A stretch of DNA of 64,000 nt from Symbiodinium kawagutii (taxonomy: Eukaryota > Sar > Dinophyceae > Suessiales > Symbiodiniaceae), in assembly GCA_009767595.1 (NCBI GenBank), contig VSDK01010127.1, positions 705,007-769,006 of the forward strand. Direction: 5' to 3'. Positions 29,001 through 34,810 of this stretch are shown piece by piece. The notes below the pieces were generated by a model. It made no database searches, had not been told where the DNA came from, and saw nothing but the letters and a program-made list of their open reading frames with translations. The translations under genes were made by a program, and so were the position numbers. The first letter of the stretch is position 1, and the number at the start of each line of letters is the position of its first letter.

Positions 29001-32000
29001 CCATGATCATCCACCATCGCACGACCAGCTATCATGATCATTATGAGTCATCATTGATGTTATCAACCACGGTTATGATAGGCCAGCATTACAAGCCATC
29101 AATATTGGATGACAATATCATGACCATATCACGATGTTGGTAAATCACTATTATCAATCCAAAACCATTGTATCCAATATTAGTTGCTTATAAGCTTGCA
29201 AGCGACCAATGTTGGATGTTCATTGTTTTCATTGTTAACCACTATTGCAGAGTAATGTTAAGCAGTTATTACAAGGTTATTGAACACTATTAAAGGCACT
29301 ATGAAAATGAATCGCGGTTATATATTATGGTTCCTTCTTATGGTCAAGCTATGCTTAATTCTCGTGACCATTGTCACTTTGAAATCGCCATGGAAAAATA
29401 TGTTGATCCACTCTTATAAACCATCATCATAAGCCACCATCACAAGCCATCATTGTAAGCCACCATCACAAACCACCATTATAAGCCATCACTATAAGCC
29501 ATCATTGTAAGCCATCACTATATAAGCCATTTTTATCTGCCTATTATTAACCACTATCATGAGTTAATTCTAAACCATCACTGATCATGATCTTCATCGT
29601 CGCACTGCGACCAGCGCAGTGGTGGGCCCAGCTTTTGAGATTCGGAAAGCCGCGGCATTTTTCGTAGGCCCCGCGGGCTCGGTTCAGGAGAAGAGTCCCA
29701 TAAGAAATGGGTAAAATAAGTGGTGTGACATGGTTTTACATGGTTCAACTGATTAGAATTGAGGAGTTCAACGATGGCTTCAGGTCTATCCATGCGGATT
29801 GAGACCTTTCACCGATTGCAATCGAGGCTTTTGGGGATTGTTGAACATGGTTTAGGGACTATACTGACTGCACCCGGTTCTGCAATTTATACCCAGAAAA
29901 AATGAGTTGAGAAGTTGAGAAGATCACGATGACTTTGCCGCGAGAAACTATCCCAACCAGGCATTTGAGAAGCTTTGCAGTGCTTGAACTGCACTGCTAT
30001 TTGCCTGCTGGGTCGCTGGTGGTATAATGGTGCAGTGGTAGTGCCCTTCAATTCTGCATTTACACACCACTCAAGCGTATTCAAAGTAAGCTACACCACC
30101 AAGCAACCAACGACCACGATCCATCTTTCCCAAACTATTCATGAAGACCGATCATCATGTGTCAGCATGGATGATCAACGATGTGTCCAAAAAAACATCA
30201 AGATTTGTCGGAAGTGATCTCCCAGTCTGGTGGCCAGCTTTCTTTACTGGGATCTACAAGAATCAGTTTCGTGAGCAAATATTCAATTTCCACTTGTGCA
30301 TTCGCAACTTGCACCCTGGTATTTCAGCCCCCAGCAAAGGAAACATACAGCAAAGTCACTGTAACCGCCCCAGCCACCATAGCCGTACTTGCTGGCATTG
30401 CCCCCATAGCTGTAGTTGTGGCCATAGCCACCATAGCCGTACTTGCTGGCATAGCCACCATAGCCGTATTTACTGCCAGTGCCACCATAGCTGTAGTTGT
30501 AGCTGTAGTTGCTGCCCAAGCCACCATAGNNNNNNNNNNNNNNNNNNNNNNNNNNNNNNNNNNNNNNNNNNNNNNNNNNNNNNNNNNNNNNNNNNNNNNN
30601 NNNNNNNNNNNNNNNNNNNNNNNNNNNNNNNNNNNNNNNNNNNNNNNNNNNNNNNNNNNNNNNNNNNNNNNNNNNNNNNNNNNNNNNTGTAGTTGCTGCC
30701 ATAGCCGTTAGTGTTTGTTGTGTCTGCAGACCTTGAAAATCCAAGAAAAGTGTTGTGCCAACCCTCTCTGGAGAAACAGGTCTCTTAACATGCTAACAGT
30801 TCCTAACAAAAAAAGTTTCAAAATGTGTGTTTATCAATCACAATTTTTACCCATTCTGACCGTAGCGCGCCACCACCATCAACCGTCGAGACCAGTATTA
30901 ACCATTGATCCACCATCATGATTACTGTAAGTATCACTATTAACCATCACATGTTTACACGTTTAGCACAAAGTGCAGTTGACTGCTGTACACCATCCCT
31001 ACGGAGTGTGAATGGTGGACAATGAAATTGGCGAATATCACTATTCACCGTCACAACCACCATCAACCATTACCATGCACCACTACCATTAACTAGCATT
31101 AACCATGATTAACCATCATCACTAACCACCATCATCAACCTCCATCAACCATTCTTAACCACCTGAGCTTAGTTGAACCTGAGCTTGGTTGAACCAGTCG
31201 CTCCTTCGCATTGTGCTGCCGGGATCTGCCGGGTGGCTGTTGAGACCACTGCGCAACCATTCTTGACCACCATCAACCACCATCATCCACCTCCATCAAC
31301 CATTCTTAACCACCACCAACCATCATGAACCATCATTAACCACCATCAATAGCTTAACCAGCATTAAACATGATTAACCACCATTGACCATCATTAACCA
31401 CCATCATCCACCATCATTGACCATTGACAGCCCCTGATTCACCACCTTTTGGGCTGAGGTCAGCGCATGCGGCGTACAACACGCAGCTGGCGCCTGGCCT
31501 GGGCGACGGAAAGAGGTGGTCGACCAGTGAAGTGATAGGTGTTATGGGAGAGTCATGGGAGGATTTGGGGGGGATTTAAAGGGGCTTCATAGGGGATTTA
31601 TAGGGAATTTATGAGGGGATCCATAGGGGAATTAGAAGGGCTTTATAAGAGGTTAATAAGATGTATAGGGGATTTATAGGGAATGTTAGATTTACAAGGG
31701 ATTTATACGGGATCTTTGGGGAATTTATAAGAGATTCTTGAGGGATCTGTAGGGAATATAGAGGGATTTATAGGGGATTTGTAAAGGATATAGTGGTCAT
31801 TATAGGGATCTTGTAGGGGAGTTTATAGAGGATGTAATAGGTTGTATGGGTTTTATATGGGAGTTGGTAGAAGATATAATGGTCATAAGGGTTTTATAAG
31901 AGATCTATAGATTGGGATAAAATGGTTGTAAGGGGTTGGTGGGAAATGTGTAGGGGATTTTCGCCGGCCAAACAAGTCTTACAGGGGGTTATAATGACTG

Positions 32001-33705
32001 ATTACACGGGAGAATCACCAACAACAATGGTAAAACAACTACTATCTGGGTGTTTCTCAGAATTCTTAGTGCTGTAGAGGACTCCTGGTAGCTCCTTGGC
32101 TCCAAAATTGAAAAGGTATTGGGAAGATACACTTAGCTCCCCAGCTGCCTCCCAAACACAACAGCCAGTAAAACCACTGAAAACCATCCATGTTGGAAGA
32201 ATCGTCATTTGGGGCTTTCTTATGGCTAATGACTAGACGATTTGGGGGTAGAAACCCCCATTGCCACGGCCGTGGCCGAGTCCGAGGGTGTCTGAAAGGG
32301 GTTGATGGTGAATGGTGGTTGACATTTGGGGAAAAAAGTGCGAAATGTGCGAAGGATGATGATGAGGATGATAAGAGGAGGAGGAGGATTATGATGAGGA
32401 TGAGGATGAGGAGGAGCATTGTGATGATGACGACGATGATGACGATGATGAAGGAGGTTGATATGGGTTAATCATCAACAACAACCAAAACCCATTGAAA
32501 ATCGCTGCAACGGATGGTGGGGCACACAGGACCCAGTTGAAACCTTCACGCCGGGTGCCACGCCCCAGATGGCAACGAACCATCTGGATCTTGGCAAACT
32601 GCTCGGAGGTGTGGCTGGTGGTTGGTCATCATCCCGTCATGAAAAATCTGCGCAAGTCAAGCAACCAACCATTGGGGGGAATACATTTGGGAGAGGGAAA
32701 AATGTTTGAAACCACCAAGCAGCTATCATTGTTCATTATCCTCAATCGTTAACCAATACTAACCATAGTTAACCATGTTTGAAACCACCAACTACCAAGC
32801 AGAATTAAATTCTTTTGGAATGCTTTGTCTACGTGCCCCCCAAGGGTCACCCATCAACTGCTCAAGGGGGATGAAACCACCACCACCACCAGCAGCAGTA
32901 GCAGTAGTACTTGGTACTTGTAGAAACTATCATGTCCATCCTCAGCATGTTGACGGAACAAAATCCTGCAAAACCTGGGATAAATCCATCAACCCCGACA
33001 TCGCACCCCAGTCAGGAACCCCCAGCACCGGCCACCGAGACAGGTCCCAGCCACTGCCATGTGTGGCTTGCCAAACTCAAGCACCCGGTGATGCGCCCTG
33101 TCATCCTTCGCGGCATAGGAGGTTTTTCTTATCTGGTTGGTGGTTGGTCACCACCCCGCCATGAAAAATATGGGCAAGTGAACCAAACCACCAAATTTGT
33201 TCATGGGAAAAATGACAGATGGCTATGGGTCAAAACCCCGTACCCCTGGTTCCCCCATCATTCACCATTGTTTTCCCTATTCTTGTTGGTGGAAATCCCC
33301 CATTAGTTGGTTGGTTAACTGCTTGACCCATGGCCAGATGTCTTTAAAATCATCGGAAAACCATGGTTGATGAAGAGTTGCACACCATGGGGCACCTCCA
33401 AAAAACCACGCGGCGTCGGGGGCACCCAGTTTCTACTGACAAAGCCATCACTGCGTTGGTTTTTCATAGGTTAAAGCTGATGACAACAGTTGCATGTTTC
33501 AACGTCCTGATTCAAACTTGGCTGATTGTTTCACTGAAATTGTTACTCTCTAGTGTTACTGAAAACTGTTGTACTGATTCACTAACTTGTTTCACTCCAA
33601 CTCTGCAGTGTTACTGAAATTCCGTTGGGGTTCGGAACAAATCTGCCAAGGAACTGCCAGCGTCAACCCGAAGGCTAGCAGCAGGATCTTGAAAATACCC
33701 TGCAT
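1..33705 (-). CDS. Gene A: large secreted cysteine-module protein, 43 exons placed, 3' end off the left edge
   Basis: Spliced gene on the minus strand. It starts with a signal-peptide exon at 33647-33705, then a Gly/Tyr-rich exon, then about 35 small exons encoding cysteine modules, then cysteine-poor exons to 1036. The left edge cuts it: the exons matching b27-b29 of gene B are not in the window. Support comes from three things: (1) 26 exons are repeated in the same order in gene B with substitutions mostly silent or conservative; (2) every shared exon is flanked by AG and by GT, GC or GA; (3) codon phase carries through nearly all junctions. Introns run from about 120 bp to several kb and are full of repeats. 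A role as a secreted disulphide-rich surface or matrix protein is inferred from the signal peptide, cysteines and mucin-like tail of the sister gene. No known domain is recognised. Exons between a8 and a9, a16 and a18, a39 and a40, and a40 and a41 may be missing. Confidence 0.75.
1036..1068 (-). CDS. Exon a43 (pairs with b26): 33-nt exon AVSPAGVIDAK
   Basis: Acceptor GACTAAG, donor GTGCGA. The 33 bases are identical in both copies while flanks differ at once, so the limits are sharp. The other two frames contain stops. Confidence 0.7.
1543..1625 (-). CDS. Exon a42 (pairs with b25): TPGQVCEELKKM exon
   Basis: Acceptor CCTCCAG. Reads VSASVTPGQVCEEL, KKMVKASSPSLTS. The donor is GT here and GC in b25. 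Predicted amphipathic helix around CEELKKMVK. Confidence 0.7.
2672..2737 (-). CDS. Exon a41 (pairs with b24): RLDGRKLSS..IFFID exon
   Basis: Acceptor CTCGTAAG, donor GCAGCT. Reads RLDGRKLSSTVST then MIFFIDNQ, with Gly split at both ends. Most differences from b24 are at third positions. Confidence 0.7.
3720..3757 (-). CDS. Exon a40 (pairs with b23): TPNPKHFEDDPV exon
   Basis: Acceptor AAAGTAG; donor GATCAA tentative. In this frame the differences from b23 (His/Gln, Asp/Asn, Asp/Glu, Val/Leu) fall at codon positions 3 and 1 only, the pattern expected of coding sequence. Confidence 0.5.
4336..4520. repeat. ACCATTATCA-type degenerate array
   Basis: Repeated CAACCATTATCAACC units of variable spacing; a similar shorter array is at 2808-2912. 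Confidence 0.7.
5351..5400 (-). CDS. Exon a39 (pairs with b22): SKAETVRVKMNS exon
   Basis: Acceptor CATCTGAG, donor GTAGCT. Reads SDAASKAETVRVKMNS; b22 has Lys for one Ala. Ends in phase 0, so an exon is probably missing before a40. Confidence 0.65.
5462..5572 (+). mobile_element. M3 inverted-repeat element
   Basis: CTCTGGTAAACTAACCTGGC at the left and GCCAGGTTAGTTTACCGGAG at the right: about 20-bp inverted repeats around a 70-bp interior. Confidence 0.7.
5913..6025 (-). CDS. Exon a38 (pairs with b21): start of the cysteine-poor region
   Basis: Acceptor GCCCCAG; donor GACGGT chosen by phase (a GC donor 7 bases earlier is possible). Reads YAATGSARRLSAARQ, LSGTAERETCEAI, VTMSSLRSL. Only this frame is open in both copies; b21 has one extra codon. 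Confidence 0.65.
6085..6340. repeat. TGATGGTTAA-type degenerate array, reverse orientation
   Basis: The complement of the ACCATCA family, in an intron upstream of a38. Confidence 0.65.
7411..7511 (-). CDS. Exon a37 (pairs with b20): last cysteine-rich exon
   Basis: Acceptor CGACTGAG, exon starting with A, donor GCACCT. Reads ITCIGPNATCGV, GDGMKRCQSG, AAIAVDTTCRN. 31 of 33 residues match b20. Confidence 0.75.
8525..8583 (-). CDS. Exon a36 (pairs with b19): NTTC..DADGNF exon
   Basis: Acceptor CCGAGAG. Reads NTTCVLTNLDADG then NFKSET. The donor is GT here and GC in b19. Confidence 0.7.
8760..8826. repeat. (TA)n-rich microsatellite
   Basis: TATATA runs 3' of exon a35 in the direction of transcription. 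Confidence 0.8.
8895..8973 (-). CDS. Exon a35 (pairs with b18): CTPSF..CPAPC exon
   Basis: Acceptor CCTCCCAG, donor GCGAGT. Reads VLQSLCTPSFQHK, RCPAPCTAEAILA. Much more GC-rich than the AT-rich introns around it. Confidence 0.75.
9481..9675. repeat. Degenerate AAAATTCCAAC tandem repeat
   Basis: Ten or more variants of CAAAATTCCAACA in an intron of gene A. Confidence 0.75.
10004..10138 (-). CDS. Exon a34 (pairs with b17): longest cysteine exon, 45 codons
   Basis: Acceptor CCACGTAG. Reads ASEKECRVTDYTKDG, TVAGYSTQCVKEG, TACPCGQNTISC, then PDPND. The donor is GC here but GT in b17. Confidence 0.75.
10489..10640. repeat. Degenerate CTA/CTG trinucleotide region
   Basis: Interrupted CTA, CTC and CTG repeats in the intron between a33 and a34. 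Confidence 0.75.
10943..11054 (+). mobile_element. M1 short inverted-repeat element
   Basis: Ends GGCTGTGGGTCAA and TTGACCCATAGCC, with TTGGTTTCCCTATTATTG inside. About 112 bp, no coding capacity: a MITE-like non-autonomous element. Confidence 0.65.
11088..11148 (-). CDS. Exon a33 (pairs with b16): CADSDLC..CPC exon
   Basis: Acceptor CATTGAG, donor GCTCGT. Reads CADSDLCVRASEKD then LVCPCK. An M1 element begins about 35 bp past its donor. Confidence 0.7.
11722..11765 (-). CDS. Exon a32 (pairs with b15): short CPC exon
   Basis: Acceptor ATCTCTGAG, donor GCCGCT (GC in both copies). Reads VPKDDTCPCGKNTA with Lys split AA/G. Confidence 0.65.
11987..12042 (-). CDS. Exon a31 (pairs with b14): YLADY..SFISDQE exon
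   Basis: Acceptor CCACTGAG, donor GTGCTT. Reads YLADYTADGSFIS then DQEVC. Resembles the Y..Dy..G half-module of a24. Confidence 0.72.
12433..12522 (-). CDS. Exon a30 (pairs with b13): most conserved exon of the pair
   Basis: Acceptor TGCTGAG, donor GTTACT. Reads GKEASRCPNEGC, IFKDEGCAVEC, then GADEKK. All 29 full codons encode the same residues in b13. Both ends split a Cys codon after T. Confidence 0.8.
12926..13031 (-). CDS. Exon a29 (pairs with b12): GEVACDL..DQCPC exon
   Basis: Acceptor AGCTGAG, donor GTCGGG. Reads GEVACDLVEDYMP, NGTSLGLVQPSVKC, then AASHDQCP with the next Cys split T/GT. Two residues differ from b12. Confidence 0.75.
13188..13254 (-). CDS. Exon a28 (pairs with b11): FWGSWTEC..CPTDC module
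   Basis: Acceptor GCCCAG, donor GCAACT in both copies. Reads FWGSWTECLPTHNG then YCPTDCAD. Joining to a29 restores C(x6)C. Confidence 0.72.
13430..13551 (+). mobile_element. M3 element, diverged
   Basis: ACCCCTGGTAATCC to TTTCCAGAGTGTAC with a similar interior. Confidence 0.45.
13747..13823 (-). CDS. Exon a27 (pairs with b10): CVPKGQACDC module
   Basis: Acceptor TTGTCCAG, donor GTTTCT. Reads EECVPKGQACDC, SKGQNAFSC, then TFND with Glu split GA/G. Only one residue differs from b10 (Ala/Ser). Confidence 0.78.
14091..14190 (-). CDS. Exon a26 (pairs with b9): CPVYC..YCY module
   Basis: Acceptor AACCAAG, donor GTGCCA. Reads LKEPMNCPVYC, TDDEDYCYIPSYD, then TKGNWIRTT. An inverted M1 element ends right upstream of the acceptor. 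Confidence 0.78.
14203..14313 (-). mobile_element. M1 element, inverted
   Basis: Reverse-oriented copy ending just upstream of the a26 acceptor; still ends TTTTGACCCATAGCCA on the plus strand. Confidence 0.65.
14555..14643 (-). CDS. Exon a25 (pairs with b8): CPCG..YCYPL module
   Basis: Acceptor TGCCAG, exon starting with A. Reads TRSCPCGTNSQEC, YDPYWDESYC, then YPLADF with Trp split TG/G. The donor is GC here and GT in b8. Confidence 0.75.
15279..15343 (-). CDS. Exon a24 (pairs with b7): YITD..ASGY exon
   Basis: Acceptor TGCTAAG, donor GTGGGA. Reads YITDFNASGYPE then TYSERCMDE. In b7 the first codon completion is GT instead of GC, a silent Cys change. Confidence 0.75.
15980..16094 (+). mobile_element. 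M1 element
   Basis: GTGGGTCAAAACCCTG start and TTGACTCACAGCC end with the usual interior. Confidence 0.6.
16448..16508 (-). CDS. Exon a23 (pairs with b6): DWC..CPVTC module
   Basis: Acceptor CAAGCAG, donor GTTCCT. Reads DWCFPENQACPVTC then SEGQQR, with the following Cys codon split T/GC to a24. Confidence 0.75.
16690..16790 (+). mobile_element. M3 element, decayed left end
   Basis: The right end GCCAGGTTGGTTTACCCGAG is clear, the left is not. Confidence 0.4.
17132..17239 (-). CDS. Exon a22 (pairs with b5): DWE..CPC module
   Basis: Acceptor TTCCAAG, 36 codons, donor GACAGG (GA in both copies). Reads DWESPVQEVCAN, ETCPCGANAKPC, then WTDEWGYEQ. Confidence 0.75.
17480..17490 (-). CDS. Microexon a21 (pairs with b4): 11 nt, Gly-Asp-Tyr-Asp
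   Basis: GTGATTACGAT between acceptor GTGCCAG and donor GCCTGG. It completes Gly from a20 and adds Asp-Tyr-Asp in front of DWESPV in a22, giving EGDYDDWE, which matches EGNVDWE at a6/a7. A copy with one silent change sits at 61104-61114. Its small size makes it tentative. Confidence 0.5.
17866..17970 (-). CDS. Exon a20 (pairs with b3): WSYC..CPITC..YCY module
   Basis: Acceptor CTTTGAG, donor GCGACG. Reads TFDGWSYCEAAYYG, CPITCGADEK, then YCYPVSFTPE with Gly split to a21. Its first two bases complete the Cys codon begun in a19. Confidence 0.75.
18662..18756 (+). mobile_element. M1 element
   Basis: GTGGGTCAAAACCCAT to CCTTGACCCATAGCCA. Confidence 0.65.
18848..18922 (-). CDS. Exon a19 (pairs with b2): CPC half-module
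   Basis: Acceptor GGCGAG, donor GTATCT. Reads NYVSGVDKCAPQGED then CPCGDNTVK. The last Cys codon is split after its T. 22 of 24 residues match b2. Confidence 0.75.
19157..19223 (-). CDS. Exon a18 (pairs with b1): CPEVC..MCW module
   Basis: Acceptor CCCTCAG, donor GCGTGC. Reads EECPEVCTSEQQMC then WMDNYDTT. Paired with 63837-63903; the only protein changes are at Asn/Ser and the last Thr. Confidence 0.75.
19739..19831 (-). CDS. Exon a17: EDWYCPVIC module
   Basis: The minus frame reads PDPEDWYCPVICNN then DTAKKCGE, with the CPxxC(x6)C pattern. Splice ends are uncertain; the frame stays open to 19623 with further Cys (ECVPVTDPWTC). Phase does not join cleanly to a16 or a18. Confidence 0.4.
20033..20073. 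repeat. (ATC)n microsatellite
   Basis: About 13 units in the intron after a16. Confidence 0.9.
20108..20172 (-). CDS. Exon a16: FDSDGF..TWTEYC exon
   Basis: Acceptor TCTCGCAG; donor GCAAGA is tentative. Reads FDSDGFMTWTEYC then YTKTGTSC. Joined to a15 it gives WCYLVG-FDSDGF, the usual CY..YDxxG pattern. The intron to a15 would be only 55 bp, unusually short for this gene. Confidence 0.45.
20228..20275 (-). CDS. Exon a15: short NYETQNWCY exon
   Basis: Acceptor TGCGAG, donor GACCGC. Reads PLVCNYETQNWCYLV with split Gly codons at both ends. Confidence 0.45.
21000..21104 (+). mobile_element. M1 element, decayed left end
   Basis: Duplicated CCCCTGGTTC block, then the usual interior and TTGACCCAGCTCGCC. 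Confidence 0.5.
21131..21264 (-). CDS. Exon a14: fused YC and CTC half-modules
   Basis: Acceptor CCTAAAG (exon starts with A, unlike most), donor GTACTA. 44 full codons. Reads SCDFHCWVSGWHHSG, then SCGTSDGCTCESDE and LACEEQINRAGWQ. Length and phase fit a13 and a15; the start is chosen because it restores C(x6)C across the junction. Confidence 0.5.
21460..21850. repeat. Degenerate ACAAGATCTCTGC repeat
   Basis: CAAGATC(T/C)CT-type units recur about 15 times. The 140-codon plus frame across it is explained by the repeat. Confidence 0.65.
22003..22063 (-). CDS. Exon a13: YSWC..CPLDC module
   Basis: Acceptor CCTGCAG, donor GTGTTT. Reads YSWCESKEYSCPLDC then GGAT with Glu split as GA/G. Strongly like a8. 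Confidence 0.6.
22332..22401 (-). CDS. Exon a12: CPC half-module
   Basis: Acceptor CTTGCAG, donor GCAGCT. Reads ESCAPVDEGCPCN then AEWEHKCTSE. It is a near relative of a4, which suggests duplication inside the gene as well as of the whole gene. Confidence 0.65.
22656..22719 (-). CDS. Exon a11: HYCY..YDASG half-module
   Basis: Acceptor CCCTGAG, donor GACATG. Reads HYCYAIPYDASG then FIDYEAEWE, closely matching the second half of a6 plus the start of a7. Confidence 0.6.
22982..23064 (-). CDS. Exon a10: CPLSC module
   Basis: Acceptor GTGCAG, 27 codons plus GA, donor GTGCCT. Reads ELCTTSWGSYCQ, then GGQSCPLSCKED. The Glu codon is split (GA/G), and joining to a11 restores C(x6)C. Confidence 0.6.
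23958..24006 (-). CDS. Exon a9: short CPC exon
   Basis: Acceptor CACCTCAG, donor GAGACC. Reads SCHPWNSTCPCVPEYE; joined to a10 it gives CPC(x7)C. Starts in phase 2. An M1 element lies a few bases upstream of the acceptor. Confidence 0.45.
24030..24146 (+). mobile_element. M1 element beside exon a9
   Basis: CAGTGGGTCAGTTCACC to TTGACCCATAGCTA; begins about 25 bp from the a9 acceptor. Confidence 0.6.
25310..25370 (+). mobile_element. M2 element fragment
   Basis: Only the left end is seen: GGTTTCTCAAGCCATAGGGG. Confidence 0.45.
25779..25873 (-). CDS. Exon a8: WGYSWC..CPLEC module
   Basis: Acceptor CTCCTCAG, donor GCAGGC (by analogy with a10 and a13). Reads DEKWEEKCTDSW, GYSWCTPKTY, then PCPLECGVE. 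The expected next half-module (a YCY..YDxxG exon, phase 2 to 2) was not found between here and a9. Confidence 0.6.
26342..26406 (-). CDS. Exon a7: DWE..CPC half-module
   Basis: Acceptor GCCGCAG, donor GACGCT. Reads NVDWEAQSNQFC then ANATTGCPC. Joined to a8 it gives CPC(x7)C, the same spacing as in a4. Confidence 0.6.
26745..26850 (+). mobile_element. M2 inverted-repeat element next to exon a6
   Basis: GTGGTTTCTTAAATTAG at one end and TACTTTGAGAAACACCC at the other; the latter lies within about 20 bp of the a6 donor. Confidence 0.6.
26865..26982 (-). CDS. Exon a6: CPVTC module
   Basis: Acceptor CTCCCAG, 39 codons plus one base, donor GACTGC (GA type). Reads EEVCKDEWSAYCW, then GSCPVTCTYEE, then IYCYSYAYDSE with the final Gly split to a7. 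This is the fullest example of C..CPxxC(x6)CY..YDxxG. An M2 element starts within about 20 bp after the donor. Confidence 0.65.
27713..27763 (-). CDS. Exon a5: short cysteine exon
   Basis: Reads LCQTCTPKSEGCYDPFD. Acceptor CCCAG before CTC and donor GTAGAC keep phase 0 on both sides. The GCYDP motif resembles QCYDPYW in a25. Boundaries are judged by phase only. Confidence 0.45.
28044..28130 (-). CDS. Exon a4: CPC half-module
   Basis: Acceptor GAAAGAG, 29 codons, donor GTGTGA. Reads YTCATYDEGCPCNQQW then EVECESYGYK. The C(x6)CPC(x7)C spacing recurs in a12, a14 and a22. Confidence 0.6.
28380..28462 (-). CDS. Exon a3: first cysteine module, CPxxYCY type
   Basis: Acceptor CCGCAG, 27 full codons, donor GCTGCC. 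Contains LECPEMYCYPM then YSDDGEIDWD. It is a shortened form of the CPxxC(x6)CY half-module. Starts in phase 1 (Gly codon split) and ends in phase 0. Confidence 0.5.
28499..28613 (+). mobile_element. M2 element
   Basis: GCTTCTCAAGTCATAGGGG to GGGGTCCCCTATTTTGAG then AAACCA. Terminal inverted repeats of about 20 bp. Confidence 0.65.
29395..29580. repeat. AAGCCATCATTAT-type array
   Basis: Regular AAGCCATCA/ACCATCA units about 17 bp apart. Confidence 0.7.
29605..29692 (-). other. Possible extra exon of gene A between a2 and a3
   Basis: A GC-rich island in AT-rich surroundings. One minus frame reads GAYEKCRGFPNLKSW then HHCAGRS, with two Cys and a Trp as in other modules. No paired copy is in the window and splice ends are not evident. 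Confidence 0.2.
30315..30731 (-). CDS. Exon a2: Gly/Tyr/Ser-rich repeat region, interrupted by an assembly gap
   Basis: After acceptor TTTTCAAG the exon reads SADTTNTNGYGSNY, then 158 undetermined bases, then repeats such as YGGTGSKYGYGG, YASKYGYGG and YGHNYSYGG, ending near Gly-Gly-Trp-Gly. The low end is uncertain: a GT donor at 30314 keeps phase 1 for a3; an earlier GT in the same phase is possible. Gly/Tyr-rich repeats are common in secreted wall, cuticle and adhesive proteins; that role here is inference. The repeat itself probably caused the gap, so the true repeat number is unknown. Confidence 0.55.
30530..30687. other. Assembly gap (run of N) inside exon a2
   Basis: 158 undetermined bases lying within the Gly/Tyr-rich repeat of gene A; the frame on each side is open but its continuity across the gap is not shown. 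Confidence 0.99.
31050..31440. repeat. ACCATCATTAACC-type array
   Basis: Dense copies of the family, broken by a GC-rich piece near 31.2 kb. Confidence 0.7.
31545..31960. repeat. Degenerate GGGGATTTATAG tandem repeat
   Basis: About 400 bp of GGGGATTTATAGGGA-like units, purine-rich on the plus strand, in the first intron of gene A. Confidence 0.75.
32356..32460. repeat. GAT/GAG purine-rich repeat
   Basis: GATGAGGATGA-type units in the first intron of gene A. Confidence 0.75.
32611..32738 (+). mobile_element. M4-related element
   Basis: GGCTGGTGGTTGGTCATC then AATACATTTGGGAGAGGG and AAACCACCAAG. Confidence 0.45.
33132..33215 (+). mobile_element. M4-related element, next to an M1 copy
   Basis: TCTGGTTGGTGGTTGGTCAC to AACCAAACCACCAAATTTG. 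Confidence 0.45.
33222..33337 (+). mobile_element. M1 element, best-preserved copy
   Basis: Ends TGGCTATGGGTCAA and TTGACCCATGGCCA form near-perfect inverted repeats about 115 bp apart. Confidence 0.7.
33647..33705 (-). CDS. Exon a1: start codon and signal peptide
   Basis: ATG at 33705, then Lys at residue 6 and a hydrophobic core ILLLAFGLTLAV at residues 7-18, ending Pro-Trp. This is a classic secretory signal peptide. The donor is GCAGAT and splits the Trp codon after its second base, which fits the phase of exon a2. An in-frame ATG further upstream (33777) would bury the hydrophobic core, so 33705 is preferred. Cleavage should fall near the a1/a2 junction. Confidence 0.65.
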
Positions 33706-34810
33706 GGCCTTAGCTTGGGAGTTCTGGCGAAAGATGATGAATTGAAAGGTCAGAGGATATGAAGGACCTCTCAACAAGAGGTCGCTTCATTCATTCCGGT
33801 GATTATGTTAACATCTCATTTTGAATAATACCTATGAATTCGGTGGAGATTCAACGACTTAGTCTGATCTGAGGACAGTCCTATAACTTATAACTACATA
33901 GTGGGGCGAAACAAAGCAAAACACCCAGCCAAAGGAGACCATTTGGGATGATCGTGCTAACAAAACAGCAACCCCAAAGAATGTTGCAGGGGTACAAACA
34001 ACTGTTGGCGATAGAAAGACATTCTTTGTAGTACTGGGGAGTGCCGGATCGCAGCTGGGGCACCCTGTCTTCTTGCCGGGGAAAACCATGATTGCTCACA
34101 ATTTTTCAACGCCAATTACTGACCAGCAACTAACCAGTCATCAACAATGCATCAAAGAACCATCATTAAGCGTTAATTCAACCCTAACCATATGATTGTT
34201 TAGAGAAACCCATTTCTGGAAAGTGTACCGGCGGGCAATGGTGCTCGGTTTGTCCCCTTTCAGGGTTGAAAAATACGTTTCAACCATGCTACCCCGGTGC
34301 AAATGGCGTGGACATGGGCAGTATTCCACAAATGAGAGCAACATACTACATAACTGACACAGGTAGATGAAAAAGTGGCAATGAAACTAATATGAAATAC
34401 TCTGTTTCATGTGTTGCAAAACTGACCGGTCAAAAACACATACTAGATGAAACTAGCGCAATATTTTCAGATATGACAATTGAGAAAGCTTTCTGCCGGA
34501 ACTGGGCACAGACGTATTATGCAGCACCTCTACACATGAAATGGTGTCGGCATCTTGTCATGCTAGTCCGGTTCCCAAGCCCAACTGAGACTGAAGCCAC
34601 CCAATCGACAAACGCTCGATGTATCCCCAACTACGTTCTGAATGCAGTTGCTTGATCCAAAATGATCTCCAACAAAAGGATGCATATACGTTTGCACAGC
34701 AGCACAGCAGCGTGATCCAACTGCTTCCAAATTTGTTATGCCAACTGCCTGGGCGCAAGTTAAAACATGAACCCAAGTTGAAGATCATGCCGACTCGGCA
34801 CCAAGAACTC

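Noticed and set aside
30000..30060. tRNA-Gly-like GGTGGTATAATGGTG
   Set aside because: Fits a tRNA A box but there is no B box or acceptor stem; at most a decayed tRNA-derived fragment.
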